NCBI RefSeq assembly: GCF_000982825.1
Contig: NZ_CP011047.1
Coordinates: 1,116,001 to 1,180,000 of the forward strand
Length of the DNA stretch: 64,000 nt
Direction: 5' to 3'
Source: Cronobacter sakazakii
Lineage (GTDB): Bacteria > Pseudomonadota > Gammaproteobacteria > Enterobacterales > Enterobacteriaceae
The position numbers were made by a program, and so were the translations under genes. The notes under the pieces are model-generated. The model saw only the letters and a program-made list of their open reading frames with translations. It had not been told where the DNA came from and did not search any database. Every line of letters begins with the position of its first letter. Within the stretch, counting starts at the first letter, position 1. Positions 25,521 through 34,461 of this stretch are shown piece by piece.

Positions 25521-26036
25521 ATGATCAATTGTGAACTTAACTACAATGAGAAAACCGCAGACGGCAAACTCTTATTGCGTTGCGCTGGTGTCGGCGTTTT
25601 TCCTGTGTTTTCTGGGCTTGGCAGTTATAAAAATGTGCTTGAGTTTTCTGGAAGACGTAACGGGCCTATTCCATTGGGGAAATACTGGATAGTCGATCGT
25701 CCACGAGGTGGACCGTATTCGAGATTTCGGACATGGCAAAAAGAAAGATCCACAGGTAATGTCTACGATGAATGGTTCGCTTTGTTTAGGCAAGATGGGT
25801 TCCTTGACGACACAACTGTTGTCGGAGGGACATCCCGTAAAAGTTTTAGACTTCATCCCTTAAGAATGGATGGGACTGGCGTTTCGGATGGGTGTATAAC
25901 CTTTTATAAAAGAACTGATTTTTATACTTTGAGAACAGCATTGTTAAATACAATGAAATATGTTGTTTACTGTAACGGACTTGAGGCCTATGGCGATATT
26001 AATGTTATAGGAATGCCTTATGCCAACACGTTTTAA
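25521..26036 (+). CDS. DUF2778 T6SS effector, Tlde1-like L,D-transpeptidase
   Basis: This 171-residue protein fits the DUF2778/Tlde1 group, periplasm-acting peptidoglycan enzymes with L,D-carboxypeptidase and D-amino-acid exchange activity in Salmonella. The catalytic signature is LHPLRMDGTGVSDGCITFY: His112, Arg115, Ser122 and the nucleophile Cys125. GNGPIPLGKYWI-like sequence near residues 47-57 matches the transpeptidase core. It has no signal peptide, as expected for Hcp-delivered cargo. It starts nine bases after hcp and overlaps the downstream membrane-protein gene by 17 bases. Confidence 0.85.
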   Translation: MINCELNYNEKTADGKLLLRCAGVGVFPVFSGLGSYKNVLEFSGRRNGPIPLGKYWIVDRPRGGPYSRFRTWQKERSTGNVYDEWFALFRQDGFLDDTTVVGGTSRKSFRLHPLRMDGTGVSDGCITFYKRTDFYTLRTALLNTMKYVVYCNGLEAYGDINVIGMPYANTF

Positions 26037-26505
26037 ATCTTTTATGAAAAAGTTATTGCAATTAATGATATTAATTGTTATCCCCCCGGTAAATATAATT
26101 TTTATGGGAACAGGAACCTATGGTGGTGGACTACCGCCGCTCTTTGTAATGGTTTCACTGCTTTTCTTTAATATTTTCTTGTGGGGTTTAATCATCAGAC
26201 TAATGAACATCTGGTCATGGTATAAACTTATTAAAGGAAGCGTTTATTATTTTTGTTTTCTGGTTATCATTATTTTTTCTGATGTTGGATATTATTCTGG
26301 GTACCTGGCCTGGTATCTTGTAAGCCATTATTCGTCCGCGGAAAGGTTTACAGAAATTGAAAGTCAGATCGATTTTTTAGAGGGATTGTTTTTTGTCAGC
26401 TCCACAACGGTTATGGCGTTAATTATTTCAGCTGCGCTTATCGCTGTGGCGGATAAAATAATGAATAAAAGACAAGCCATCAAAATGAGGTTCAGAAGCG
26501 ACTAA
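26020..26505 (+). CDS. Membrane protein, candidate immunity protein
   Basis: A 161-residue protein with about four hydrophobic segments (roughly residues 12-32, 40-62, 72-95 and 122-146) and charged ends. I do not recognise its family. Its position directly after the effector, with a 17-base overlap and AGGA before the ATG, is that of an immunity gene. Known Tldi1 immunity proteins are soluble periplasmic proteins, so a polytopic protein would be a different solution, or it could serve another role. Codon use is strongly AT-biased compared with neighbours, suggesting recent transfer. Confidence 0.75.
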   Translation: MPTRFKSFMKKLLQLMILIVIPPVNIIFMGTGTYGGGLPPLFVMVSLLFFNIFLWGLIIRLMNIWSWYKLIKGSVYYFCFLVIIIFSDVGYYSGYLAWYLVSHYSSAERFTEIESQIDFLEGLFFVSSTTVMALIISAALIAVADKIMNKRQAIKMRFRSD

Positions 26506-26526
26506 TCACAAAGGGGGTAGGCATTT

Positions 26527-26621
26527 TGGCGGAAGATCACAGGAGTCGAACCTGCCCGGGACCGCTGGCGGCCCCAACTGGATTTGAAGTCCAGCCGCCT
26601 CACCGGAGACGACGATCTTCC
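26527..26621 (-). tRNA. selC: tRNA-Sec (UCA), selC
   Basis: This 95-base gene is the selenocysteine tRNA. On the minus strand it starts GGAAGATCGTCG, ends with the encoded TGGCGG-complement CCGCCA tail, and has the anticodon loop CTTCAAA with UCA. The 8-bp acceptor stem and long variable arm (around GGCCGCCAGCGG) are the special features of tRNA-Sec, which reads UGA codons in formate dehydrogenases with SelB. selC is a classic integration hotspot in enterobacteria; the T6SS module abuts its 3' end. Confidence 0.97.
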
Positions 26622-26651
26622 GCGCCTGCATTGCTACATGGAGGCCGGCGC

Positions 26652-26680
26652 ATTATAGGCGCGTTTCAGACGCTTACCAA
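26652..26680 (-). promoter_or_regulatory. selC promoter
   Basis: On the minus strand TTGGTA (complement at 26675-26680) is separated by 17 bases from a perfect TATAAT (complement at 26652-26657). The GC-rich discriminator that follows is typical of stable-RNA promoters. The mature tRNA starts about 30 bases downstream. Confidence 0.75.
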
Positions 26681-26910
26681 TACCCCCGTCACACTCTTTT
26701 TTCGCCCTTTCGATGCCCGTTATGCGGTTTTGCTTAAGTGTTTTTCCGTTGTTACGGGCTACAAGAATTATTCATTCGTTGCATCAGCAGGTTATCGCGA
26801 TCACAGAAAGCAAGAATCATAAATAAATAACCAGAAAACAGAATTTCTGGCGGTTCCGAACGGCGCTAAAAACTTAAGTGAAATTTCGCGTATCGCCGGA
26901 GGACCACCGA

Positions 26911-28314
26911 ATGAGTGAGCAAGCGCTTTCCGTGAAGGAGAAGATTGGCTACGGCATGGGAGATGCCGCAAGCCATATCGTTTTTGATAACGTCATGCTT
27001 TACATGATGTTTTTCTACACCGACATCTTCGGCATTCCCGCCGGGTTTGTCGGCACGATGTTTTTACTGGCCCGCGCGCTTGATGCCATCTCCGATCCGG
27101 CGATGGGACTTATCGCCGACCGCACCCGCAGCCGTTGGGGCAAATTCCGCCCGTGGGTGCTATTTGGCGCGCTGCCATTCGGCGTGGTGTGCGTGTTCGC
27201 CTACAGCACGCCGGAGCTCAGTCTTAGCGGCAAAATGATCTACGCCGCTGTCACTTATACGCTGCTCACGCTGATGTACACGGTCGTGAACATTCCTTAC
27301 TGCGCGCTGGGTGGCGTGATTACCAGCGATCCGCAGCAGCGTATTTCGCTGCAATCCTGGCGCTTTGTGCTGGCGACGGCGGGCGGCATGCTCTCGACGG
27401 TACTGATGATGCCGCTGGTGAATTTTTTCGGCGGTGAAGATAAAGCGTTCGGCTTTCAGGCAGGGATTGCGGTGCTTGCCGCCGTGGCGTTTCTGATGCT
27501 CGCGTTTTGCTTCTTCACCACTAAAGAACGCGTCGAGGCGCCGCCGAATACTTCCACCATGCGTGAAGACCTGCGCGATATCCTGCAAAACGATCAGTGG
27601 CGCGTCGTGGGCGTGCTGACCATTCTCAATATCCTCGCCGTCTGCGTGCGTGGCGGGGCAATGATGTATTACGTCACCTGGATTATGGGCGATGCCGCGC
27701 TCTTCTCCTGGTTCCTCGGCCTTTACTGCGTCGGCAATCTTTTTGGCAGCGCGCTTGCCAAACCGCTGACGGACTGGAAGTGCAAGGTCAGTGTTTTCTG
27801 GTGGACCAACGCCGCGCTGGCCGTGCTGAGTGTCGCCATGTTCTTCGTGCCAATGAGCGCCACCGTCGTTATGTTCGTTTTTATCTCCGTTATTGGCGTC
27901 CTGCACCAGCTGGTGACACCCATTCAGTGGGTCATGATGTCCGATACGGTCGATTACGGCGAATGGCGCAACGGTAAGCGTCTCACCGGGATTAGCTTCG
28001 CAGGCACGCTGTTTGTGCTGAAGCTCGGCCTGGCGCTGGGCGGCGCGCTGATTGGCTGGATGCTGGCAGGTGGCGGGTATGACGCTGCTGCGAAAACCCA
28101 GAACAGCACCACGCTCACCATCATCGTTTCGCTCTTCACGCTCGCGCCGGGCATCTGCTACGTGCTGAGCGCCATCATCGCGAAGCGTTACTACACGCTG
28201 AAGACCCCGTTTTTGAAAAACATTCTTGCAGAGCTGGCGAAGAGCGCGCGCCATAACCAGCGGGAATTTGAAACATTGCCGGTCAGTAAGACATTCCAGA
28301 AATCGAAGGGGTAA
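26911..28314 (+). CDS. yicJ: Glycoside-pentoside-hexuronide transporter YicJ
   Basis: YicJ is a GPH-family cation symporter of the inner membrane, predicted to import alpha-xylosides for YicI. The 467-residue protein has twelve hydrophobic segments. The family motif GYGMGDAASHIVFDNVMLYMM is at residues 14-34, with DAISDPAMGLIADRTRSRWGKFRPW near 57-81 and VMMSDTVDYGEWRNGKRLTG near 345-364. ATG at 26911 is preceded by GGAGG and is preferred to the ATG 33 bases upstream. It lies three bases before yicI, forming a two-gene operon as in E. coli. Confidence 0.96.
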   Translation: MSEQALSVKEKIGYGMGDAASHIVFDNVMLYMMFFYTDIFGIPAGFVGTMFLLARALDAISDPAMGLIADRTRSRWGKFRPWVLFGALPFGVVCVFAYSTPELSLSGKMIYAAVTYTLLTLMYTVVNIPYCALGGVITSDPQQRISLQSWRFVLATAGGMLSTVLMMPLVNFFGGEDKAFGFQAGIAVLAAVAFLMLAFCFFTTKERVEAPPNTSTMREDLRDILQNDQWRVVGVLTILNILAVCVRGGAMMYYVTWIMGDAALFSWFLGLYCVGNLFGSALAKPLTDWKCKVSVFWWTNAALAVLSVAMFFVPMSATVVMFVFISVIGVLHQLVTPIQWVMMSDTVDYGEWRNGKRLTGISFAGTLFVLKLGLALGGALIGWMLAGGGYDAAAKTQNSTTLTIIVSLFTLAPGICYVLSAIIAKRYYTLKTPFLKNILAELAKSARHNQREFETLPVSKTFQKSKG

Positions 28315-28317
28315 GCC

Positions 28318-30642
28318 ATGAAAATCAGTGACGGAAACTGGCTGATTCAGCCGGGTTTAAGCCTGCTGCATCCCGTTCAGGTATTCGATGTTGAGCAGCG
28401 CGACGGCGAAATGGTGGTTTATGCCGCGCCGCGCGACGTGCGCGAACGCGCCGGACAGCTCGATACGCCGCTTTTTACCCTGCGCTTTTTCTCGCCGCAG
28501 GAGGGAATCATCGGCGTGCGTATCGAACATTTTCAGGGCGTGCCAGACCACGGCCCGCATTATCCGCTCAATGCGCAAGCGCAGGTGCCGGTTGAGCTAT
28601 GTGACACGGACCGCTACGCCGAGCTGCAAAGCGGCGCGCTCAGCGTGCGGGTGACCAAAGGCGAAAACTGGGCGCTTGATTTTCTGCGTGACGGCGAGCG
28701 TATTACCGGAAGCCAGGTAAAAAACAACGGCTATGTGCAGGATAGCAACACCGGCGGCAGCTACATGTTCGAGCGGCTGGATCTGGGCGTCGGCGAAACG
28801 GTCTACGGCCTCGGCGAACGGTTTACCGCACTGGTGAAAAACGGCCAGATGGTGGAAACCTGGAACCGCGACGGCGGCACCAGCACAGAGCAGGCCTATA
28901 AAAATATTCCCTTTTACCTGACCAACCGCGGTTATGGCGTGCTGGTGAACCACCCGGAGTGCGTCTCTTTTGAAGTCGCCTCGGAGAAAGTCTCGAAAGT
29001 GCAGTTCAGCGTGGCGGGTGAATATCTGGAATATTTCGTTATCGACGGCCCGACGCCAAAAGCGGTGCTGGACCGTTATACGCGCTTTACGGGGCGTCCG
29101 GCGCTGCCGCCCGCCTGGTCGTTCGGACTGTGGCTGACCACCTCGTTTACCACTAACTATGACGAAGAGACCGTGAACCGGTTTATCGACGGCATGGCGG
29201 AGCGCGAACTGCCGCTGCATGTCTTTCACTTCGACTGCTTCTGGATGAAAGCCTTCCAGTGGTGCGATTTCGAGTGGGACCCGGCGACATTCCCGGACCC
29301 TGAAGGCATGCTTAAACGCCTGAAGGCGCGCGGCCTGAAAATCTGCGTCTGGATAAATCCTTACATCGGCCAGAAATCACCGCTGTTTCGCGAAGGCATG
29401 GAGAAGGGCTACCTGCTAAAGCGGCCTGATGGTGCCGTGTGGCAGTGGGACAAATGGCAGCCAGGGCAGGGGATTGTTGATTTCACCAACCCGGCAGCGT
29501 GTGACTGGTACGCAGGCCATCTGAAACGGCTGGTCGGGATGGGCGTTGACTGCTTCAAAACCGATTTCGGCGAGCGCATACCCACCGATGTGGTGTGGCA
29601 TAGCGGCGCTGATCCGCAAAAGATGCACAATCACTATGCCTTCATTTATAACGAGCTGGTCTGGAATGTGCTGAAAGACACCGTGGGCGAGCAAGACGCG
29701 GTGCTGTTTGCCCGCTCGGCGTCCGTCGGCGCGCAGCAGTTCCCGGTGCACTGGGGCGGCGACTGTTACGCCAACTATGAATCGATGGCGGAAAGCCTGC
29801 GCGGCGGCCTCTCCATCGGCCTTTCCGGCTTCGGCTTCTGGAGCCATGACATCGGCGGATTCGAAAACACCGCGCCTGCGCATGTCTATAAACGCTGGTG
29901 CGCGTTTGGGCTGCTCTCCAGCCATAGCCGCCTGCATGGCAGCAAATCGTACCGCGTGCCGTGGGCGTATGACGACGAAGCCTGCGATGTGGTGCGCCAC
30001 TTTACACAACTGAAGTGCCGGCTGATGCCTTATCTGTATCGCCAGTCGGTGTTAGCGCACGAGCGCGGTACGCCCGTCATGCGCGCCATGATGCTGGAGT
30101 TTCCGGACGACCCGGCCTGCGACTACCTCGACCGCCAGTATATGCTTGGCGACAGCGTGCTGGTCGCGCCGGTTTTCAGCGAGGCGGGCGACGTGGCGTT
30201 TTATCTGCCGCCAGGGCGCTGGACGCATCTGTGGCATAACGATGAGCTGGACGGCGGCCGCTGGCATAAGCAGCGTCACGATTTTCTGAGCTTGCCGGTG
30301 TATGTGCGCGACAATACGCTGCTGGCGCTCGGTAATAACGATCAGAAGCCCGATTACGTGTGGCATGAGGGCACGGCGTTCCAGCTGTTTAACCTGGCGG
30401 ACGGTGCTGCAGCGCGCTGCGAAGTGCCTGCCGCGAATGGCGAGACGACCTTTACGCTATGCGCGAAGCGCGAGGGCAAGCGGATTACGGTCGAAGGGCG
30501 CGGTCATGCGACCGGCTGGACACTCTGCCTGCGTAATATTCAGCAGGTTACGAGCGTTAATGGCGGTAACAGCGTGGGCAGCGAATGGGGTATTGTGGTG
30601 ACGCCGGAGCGTGAGGCGCGAGCGTTTATCATCACGCTCTGA
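28318..30642 (+). CDS. yicI: Alpha-xylosidase YicI (GH31)
   Basis: YicI is a cytoplasmic hexameric GH31 enzyme that releases xylose from the non-reducing end of isoprimeverose-type alpha-xylosides. At 774 residues it matches E. coli (772). The nucleophile Asp is in DCFKTDFGERIP near residue 416-420 and the acid/base Asp in HWGGDCYANYESM near 483. WLTTSFTTNYDEETV near 275 and SHDIGGFENTAP near 508 are further GH31 landmarks. The released xylose could feed the xylAB genes encoded about 10 kb away. Confidence 0.98.
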   Translation: MKISDGNWLIQPGLSLLHPVQVFDVEQRDGEMVVYAAPRDVRERAGQLDTPLFTLRFFSPQEGIIGVRIEHFQGVPDHGPHYPLNAQAQVPVELCDTDRYAELQSGALSVRVTKGENWALDFLRDGERITGSQVKNNGYVQDSNTGGSYMFERLDLGVGETVYGLGERFTALVKNGQMVETWNRDGGTSTEQAYKNIPFYLTNRGYGVLVNHPECVSFEVASEKVSKVQFSVAGEYLEYFVIDGPTPKAVLDRYTRFTGRPALPPAWSFGLWLTTSFTTNYDEETVNRFIDGMAERELPLHVFHFDCFWMKAFQWCDFEWDPATFPDPEGMLKRLKARGLKICVWINPYIGQKSPLFREGMEKGYLLKRPDGAVWQWDKWQPGQGIVDFTNPAACDWYAGHLKRLVGMGVDCFKTDFGERIPTDVVWHSGADPQKMHNHYAFIYNELVWNVLKDTVGEQDAVLFARSASVGAQQFPVHWGGDCYANYESMAESLRGGLSIGLSGFGFWSHDIGGFENTAPAHVYKRWCAFGLLSSHSRLHGSKSYRVPWAYDDEACDVVRHFTQLKCRLMPYLYRQSVLAHERGTPVMRAMMLEFPDDPACDYLDRQYMLGDSVLVAPVFSEAGDVAFYLPPGRWTHLWHNDELDGGRWHKQRHDFLSLPVYVRDNTLLALGNNDQKPDYVWHEGTAFQLFNLADGAAARCEVPAANGETTFTLCAKREGKRITVEGRGHATGWTLCLRNIQQVTSVNGGNSVGSEWGIVVTPEREARAFIITL

Positions 30643-30648
30643 GAAACA

Positions 30649-30674
30649 AAAACGCCGCCAGCAGGCGGCGTTTT
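30649..30674. terminator. Bidirectional terminator between yicI and avtA
   Basis: AAAACGCCGCC-AGCA-GGCGGCGTTTT forms a perfect stem with A-rich and T-rich flanks between two convergent genes, so it can serve both. Confidence 0.92.
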
Positions 30675-30687
30675 CTCTAAGGCTGCG

Positions 30688-31944
30688 TTACTGGCCCGCT
30701 TCCTGCCAGGCGCGCTCAATCTCTTCCGCCAGGATTTTCACGCCCGCCTCGATTTTCTCCGGCTCCGGCACATAATTCATGCGCATGCACTGGTGGGTGT
30801 GCGGCCACGGCTTATCCAGCCCCGGGAAGAAGAAATCGCCCGGCACCATCAGCACGCCGCGTTTTTTCAGGCGCTGATAGAGGAGCTCGGTGGTGATCGG
30901 CAAATCTTTAAACCAGAGCCACAGGAAAATCGCGCCTTCAGGCTTGTGAATGAGGCAGCGCTCCGGCGACAGATAACGGCGAATGATGGCAATCGTCTCC
31001 TGAACGCGCTGCTGATAGAAGGGTTTTATCACCTCCTGAGACAGACGCAGCAGATCGTTGCGCTTAATCATCTCGCAGGCCATCGCAGGCCCGATGCCGC
31101 CCGGCGCCAGACTGATTATTCCGTTCATGTTGCTGATGGCCGAGATCACTTTTTCATTGCCAATGATAATGCCGCAGCGGCTGCCCGGCAGGCCGAGCTT
31201 GGAGAGGCTCATGCACAGAATGATATTCGGGTTCCAGAGCGGGCGCGCCTCGCTAAAGATAATGCCCGGGAATGGCAGGCCGTAAGCGTTATCGATCACC
31301 AGCGGAATGTTGTGCTGGTTGGCGAGCGCGTCGAGCTTAATCAGCTCGTCGTCGGTGATCACGTTGCCGGTCGGGTTGGTTGGGCGCGATACGCAGATCA
31401 TGCCGGTTTCCGGGCCGATATGCAGGTGCTCGAAATCGACGTGATATTTAAACTGTCCTTCCGGCAGCAGTTCGATATTGGGGCGCGCGGAGACGAACAA
31501 GTCTTCCTCAAGCCCGGAATCCGCATAGCCGATGTATTCAGGCGCCAGCGGGAACAGCACTTTTTTCGACGTGCCATCCGACTGGCGGCCGGCAAACAGG
31601 TTAAACAAGTAGAAAAATGCGCTCTGGCTGCCATTTGTCAGCGCAATATTCTGTGGTTCGACATCCCAGCCAAACTCTTTTCGCAACATGCCCGCCAGGG
31701 CTACCAGGAGCTCACTTTTTCCGCGCGGGCCATCATAATTGCAAAGCGCATCAGTCACTTTGCCGCTTTCAAGCATCGAGGCCAGCAGTTCCTGGAAATA
31801 GTGGTTCATCGCCGGGATTTGCGCCGGGTTTCCGCCGCCAAGCATGATAGCGCCGGGGGTGCGTAATCCGTCGTTGAGATCTTCCATGAGGCGCGTAATG
31901 CCTGCATGGCGGGTAAATTTGTCGCCGAAAAGTGAAAACGTCAT
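30688..31944 (-). CDS. avtA: Valine-pyruvate aminotransferase AvtA
   Basis: AvtA is a cytoplasmic PLP enzyme (transaminase C) that exchanges amino groups between valine and pyruvate, giving alanine and 2-ketoisovalerate. The 418 residues match E. coli AvtA (417). The fold-type I signature is seen in CMSLSKLGLPGSRCGI, where the second Lys is the PLP Schiff-base lysine, together with SRPTNPTGNVITDDE near residue 180. ATG at 31944 (MTFSLFGDKFTRH) is the conserved start; the longer open frame is noncoding. It is downstream of malS on the same strand, as in E. coli. Confidence 0.96.
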   Translation of the reverse strand: MTFSLFGDKFTRHAGITRLMEDLNDGLRTPGAIMLGGGNPAQIPAMNHYFQELLASMLESGKVTDALCNYDGPRGKSELLVALAGMLRKEFGWDVEPQNIALTNGSQSAFFYLFNLFAGRQSDGTSKKVLFPLAPEYIGYADSGLEEDLFVSARPNIELLPEGQFKYHVDFEHLHIGPETGMICVSRPTNPTGNVITDDELIKLDALANQHNIPLVIDNAYGLPFPGIIFSEARPLWNPNIILCMSLSKLGLPGSRCGIIIGNEKVISAISNMNGIISLAPGGIGPAMACEMIKRNDLLRLSQEVIKPFYQQRVQETIAIIRRYLSPERCLIHKPEGAIFLWLWFKDLPITTELLYQRLKKRGVLMVPGDFFFPGLDKPWPHTHQCMRMNYVPEPEKIEAGVKILAEEIERAWQEAGQ

Positions 31945-32117
31945 AGCGGTCTGTCTGTCGCATTCTTTTAAAAAGAGGCTAACCATAGCGCTACAGGATG
32001 GCGGGTGCAAATCGGCGGGCGGGTGCTTTTCTGATGCAAAATGTTTCGATGCTGACAGCACGCAGCATTATATGCTGGATAACGAGACGGCGCGCCCGAA
32101 GACACGCCGCCTGGTGA

Positions 32118-34148
32118 TTACTGCTGGCCAGCCCAGACGACCATAACGGTATCGTCACCCTGCTGGCGGATAAACCCATAGCCCTGTTTCAGTGACAGCG
32201 TCGTCTGCTTGCCGCCGCCGATGGCCGGGTGACGCGCGCGAAACTGCCCGAGCTTTTGCCAGTGCGCGAGCGTCGCCGCGCTTTTACCGTTGAGATCCTG
32301 CCAGTTCATATCGGATCGTGTGCCCTGGAGTGGATCGGAACCGGTTGGCCCGAAAGGCCGCTCACTTTCGTCGCCGTAAAAAATTTGTACCGCGCCGGGT
32401 GTGAGCAAAAGTAATTCTGCCACCCGCGGCCCGCCTTCGCGAAACAGCCGGGTATCGTGCGAGGAGAGGTAGCTCAGCGCATTGAACCCCTGGAGTTTTT
32501 CCGCCATCTGCTGCCAGACCATATCGATATTCGCGAAGCAGTCGGCGGCTTTCGCGGCCTGCTCCTGATAATCGAAGTTAATCATCGCATCGAAGCCGTG
32601 GCGATAGTAATCGCTCTGCATCACGCCGTGGCCCCAGGCCTCGCCGGTCATCCAGAACGGCGCGTCATCGAGCTTTTTATCCGGGTTTTTGGCTTTCCAT
32701 TCGACGAGCGCCGCGCTGGCCTCGTTTTTCAGCTGCTGCCAGGCGGCCAGTTCAACATGTTTTGCCGTATCCACGCGGAAACCGTCGATACCGTAATCGC
32801 GCACCCACTGGCTTAGCCAGCGTGTCAGGTAATCGCGCGGCGTGGCGCCGTCGATAAGCTGTGCCGCGGTATCCGGTTTGTGCTGGTAGAAGTTTGGCAG
32901 GCCGGAGGGCTGTGTCGATTCCGTTTTCAGGTCCGGTAAAAAGGTGAGCGAGAGCGTGAGATCGTCAAAGCCGGGGCTGTCGTAATCGCCGATATCCGTG
33001 CGGATCCACGTTTTACCCCACCATTTTTCCCAGGCCGCTTTGTCGCTGAAATTAATATAGTCATTGAAGCTGTGCCAGTTCTGGCCTGCGCCAGGGCGCC
33101 AGTCGGTCCAGTTTTCACCAAGCGTCTTTTTCAGCTCGTCGCCTTTGAGGTAGAGCGCGCCAAACTGGAATTGCTGCATATCGGCGAGCGTGGCGTAGCC
33201 CGTGTGGTTCATCACCACGTCGAATAAAACACGAATGCCGCGTCGGTGCGCTTCATCGACCAGACGGCGTAAGTCGTCCGGCGTGCCCATGTTGGCATCC
33301 AGCTTCGTCCAGTCCTGCGGGTAGTAGCCGTGGTAAGCATAATGGGGGAAATCGCCTTTGGTGCCGCCGCCGACCCAGCCGTGGATCTGCTCCAGCGGCG
33401 AGCTTATCCATAGCGCGTTGACGCCGAGCGTTTGCAGATAATCCAGTTTGCTGGTCAGCCCTTTGAGATCGCCGCCGTGAAACGTGCCAATCTCCTGCAT
33501 GCCGTCTTTATGGCGGCCATAGCTGTTGTCATTGGTCGGGTCGCCGTTCACAAAGCGATCGGTCAGGACGAAATAGACGGTGGCGTTATGCCAGTTGAAC
33601 GCGGCCTGCGAAGCGGCATTAGCGCGCTCCATCAGCAGAAGCCCGTTGCTGCCGGGCGCGGGTGTCAGCGTAATTTTCCCCTGCGTGACCGTGGCGGTAT
33701 TGCCACTGTAGAAGTCCCGCACCACGCTGCCTTCCGGGAACGTTTCTTTTACGGAGACCGTGAGCGGTTTGCCGTCCCATTTCGGGCACTGGCGTGTCAC
33801 TTCCGCGACCGCCTTTTGCGCTTCCTGCTCGACGCTTAACATCAGGGTCGGCGTGCCGGATCGCGTGTCTATCTGCACCTTGTAATTGCCGTCGCGAAAG
33901 CGTCGCCATTCGGGGGCCGGGTCAACGCATGGCGTCAGTGAGAGCATCTGATTCAGTTTGACAGGCCCGGCAGGTTGCCAGCAGGCATTGCCCATCATCA
34001 GGCGCAGCGGCTGCGTGCCTTTCGCCAGCGGCCCCTGGCTTATAAACACGCCGGGGGTTTTTTCCTGAAACGCAGGCAGGTCTGGAGCGGACCACTGCGC
34101 GAGCGCGATGCCCGGCAGCAGCAATAGTGCGAGAGGGGAGAGGTTCAT
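32118..34148 (-). CDS. malS: Periplasmic alpha-amylase MalS
   Basis: MalS cleaves maltodextrins, mainly to maltohexaose, in the periplasm, so that the maltoporin-delivered chains can be imported. The 676-residue length equals E. coli MalS. A signal peptide is present (MNLSPLALLLLPGIALAQ). GH13 catalytic residues are in GFRVDTAKHVE (nucleophile Asp), WMTGEAWGHG (acid/base Glu) and LSSHDTRLF (Asp). ATG at 34148 follows AGGA; frames open to 34289 but the leader is unlike the family. MalT-like boxes lie upstream. Confidence 0.97.
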   Translation of the reverse strand: MNLSPLALLLLPGIALAQWSAPDLPAFQEKTPGVFISQGPLAKGTQPLRLMMGNACWQPAGPVKLNQMLSLTPCVDPAPEWRRFRDGNYKVQIDTRSGTPTLMLSVEQEAQKAVAEVTRQCPKWDGKPLTVSVKETFPEGSVVRDFYSGNTATVTQGKITLTPAPGSNGLLLMERANAASQAAFNWHNATVYFVLTDRFVNGDPTNDNSYGRHKDGMQEIGTFHGGDLKGLTSKLDYLQTLGVNALWISSPLEQIHGWVGGGTKGDFPHYAYHGYYPQDWTKLDANMGTPDDLRRLVDEAHRRGIRVLFDVVMNHTGYATLADMQQFQFGALYLKGDELKKTLGENWTDWRPGAGQNWHSFNDYINFSDKAAWEKWWGKTWIRTDIGDYDSPGFDDLTLSLTFLPDLKTESTQPSGLPNFYQHKPDTAAQLIDGATPRDYLTRWLSQWVRDYGIDGFRVDTAKHVELAAWQQLKNEASAALVEWKAKNPDKKLDDAPFWMTGEAWGHGVMQSDYYRHGFDAMINFDYQEQAAKAADCFANIDMVWQQMAEKLQGFNALSYLSSHDTRLFREGGPRVAELLLLTPGAVQIFYGDESERPFGPTGSDPLQGTRSDMNWQDLNGKSAATLAHWQKLGQFRARHPAIGGGKQTTLSLKQGYGFIRQQGDDTVMVVWAGQQ

Positions 34149-34201
34149 TATATGCATCCTGTGCGATTTTTGTTCAGTGTCGCATGGCGATATAAGGAAT
34201 T

Positions 34202-34235
34202 CCTCATCCTTAAGCGGCAGTGAAAGGGGAGGAAA
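34202..34235 (-). promoter_or_regulatory. Two MalT-like boxes upstream of malS
   Basis: AAGGATGAGG on the minus strand (34202-34211) and GGGGAGGAAA on the plus strand (34226-34235) each match eight or so of ten bases of the MalT consensus GGGGAKGAGG. malS is MalT-controlled in E. coli, so this is plausible but not tested. Confidence 0.45.
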
Positions 34236-34461
34236 CGGGAGGCTGAGCCGCGTCGTTTCAACGCCAGCATTAAATGCTAAAAATGGCATTTTTTAATGTT
34301 TATTTTCAGCGAGTTAAACTGCCTGCAAGCGCCGCGAATTCAGAATCGACTTATTTCTTTAGATGATCCAAAACGGTATTTTTGATAAGATTTAAGATTA
34401 CTTTCTTAAATCCAATTAAATAATAAGGTGTTGGAATGCTTAAATCCGACCAGGAGACCTG

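Noticed and set aside
24796..26526. A full integrative element at selC with attachment-site repeats
   Set aside because: I searched by eye for a second copy of the selC 3' end near the left edge and for an integrase gene; neither is present.
27160..28254. A 364-codon open frame on the minus strand
   Set aside because: It is antisense to yicJ and has the Arg/His-rich composition of shadow frames.
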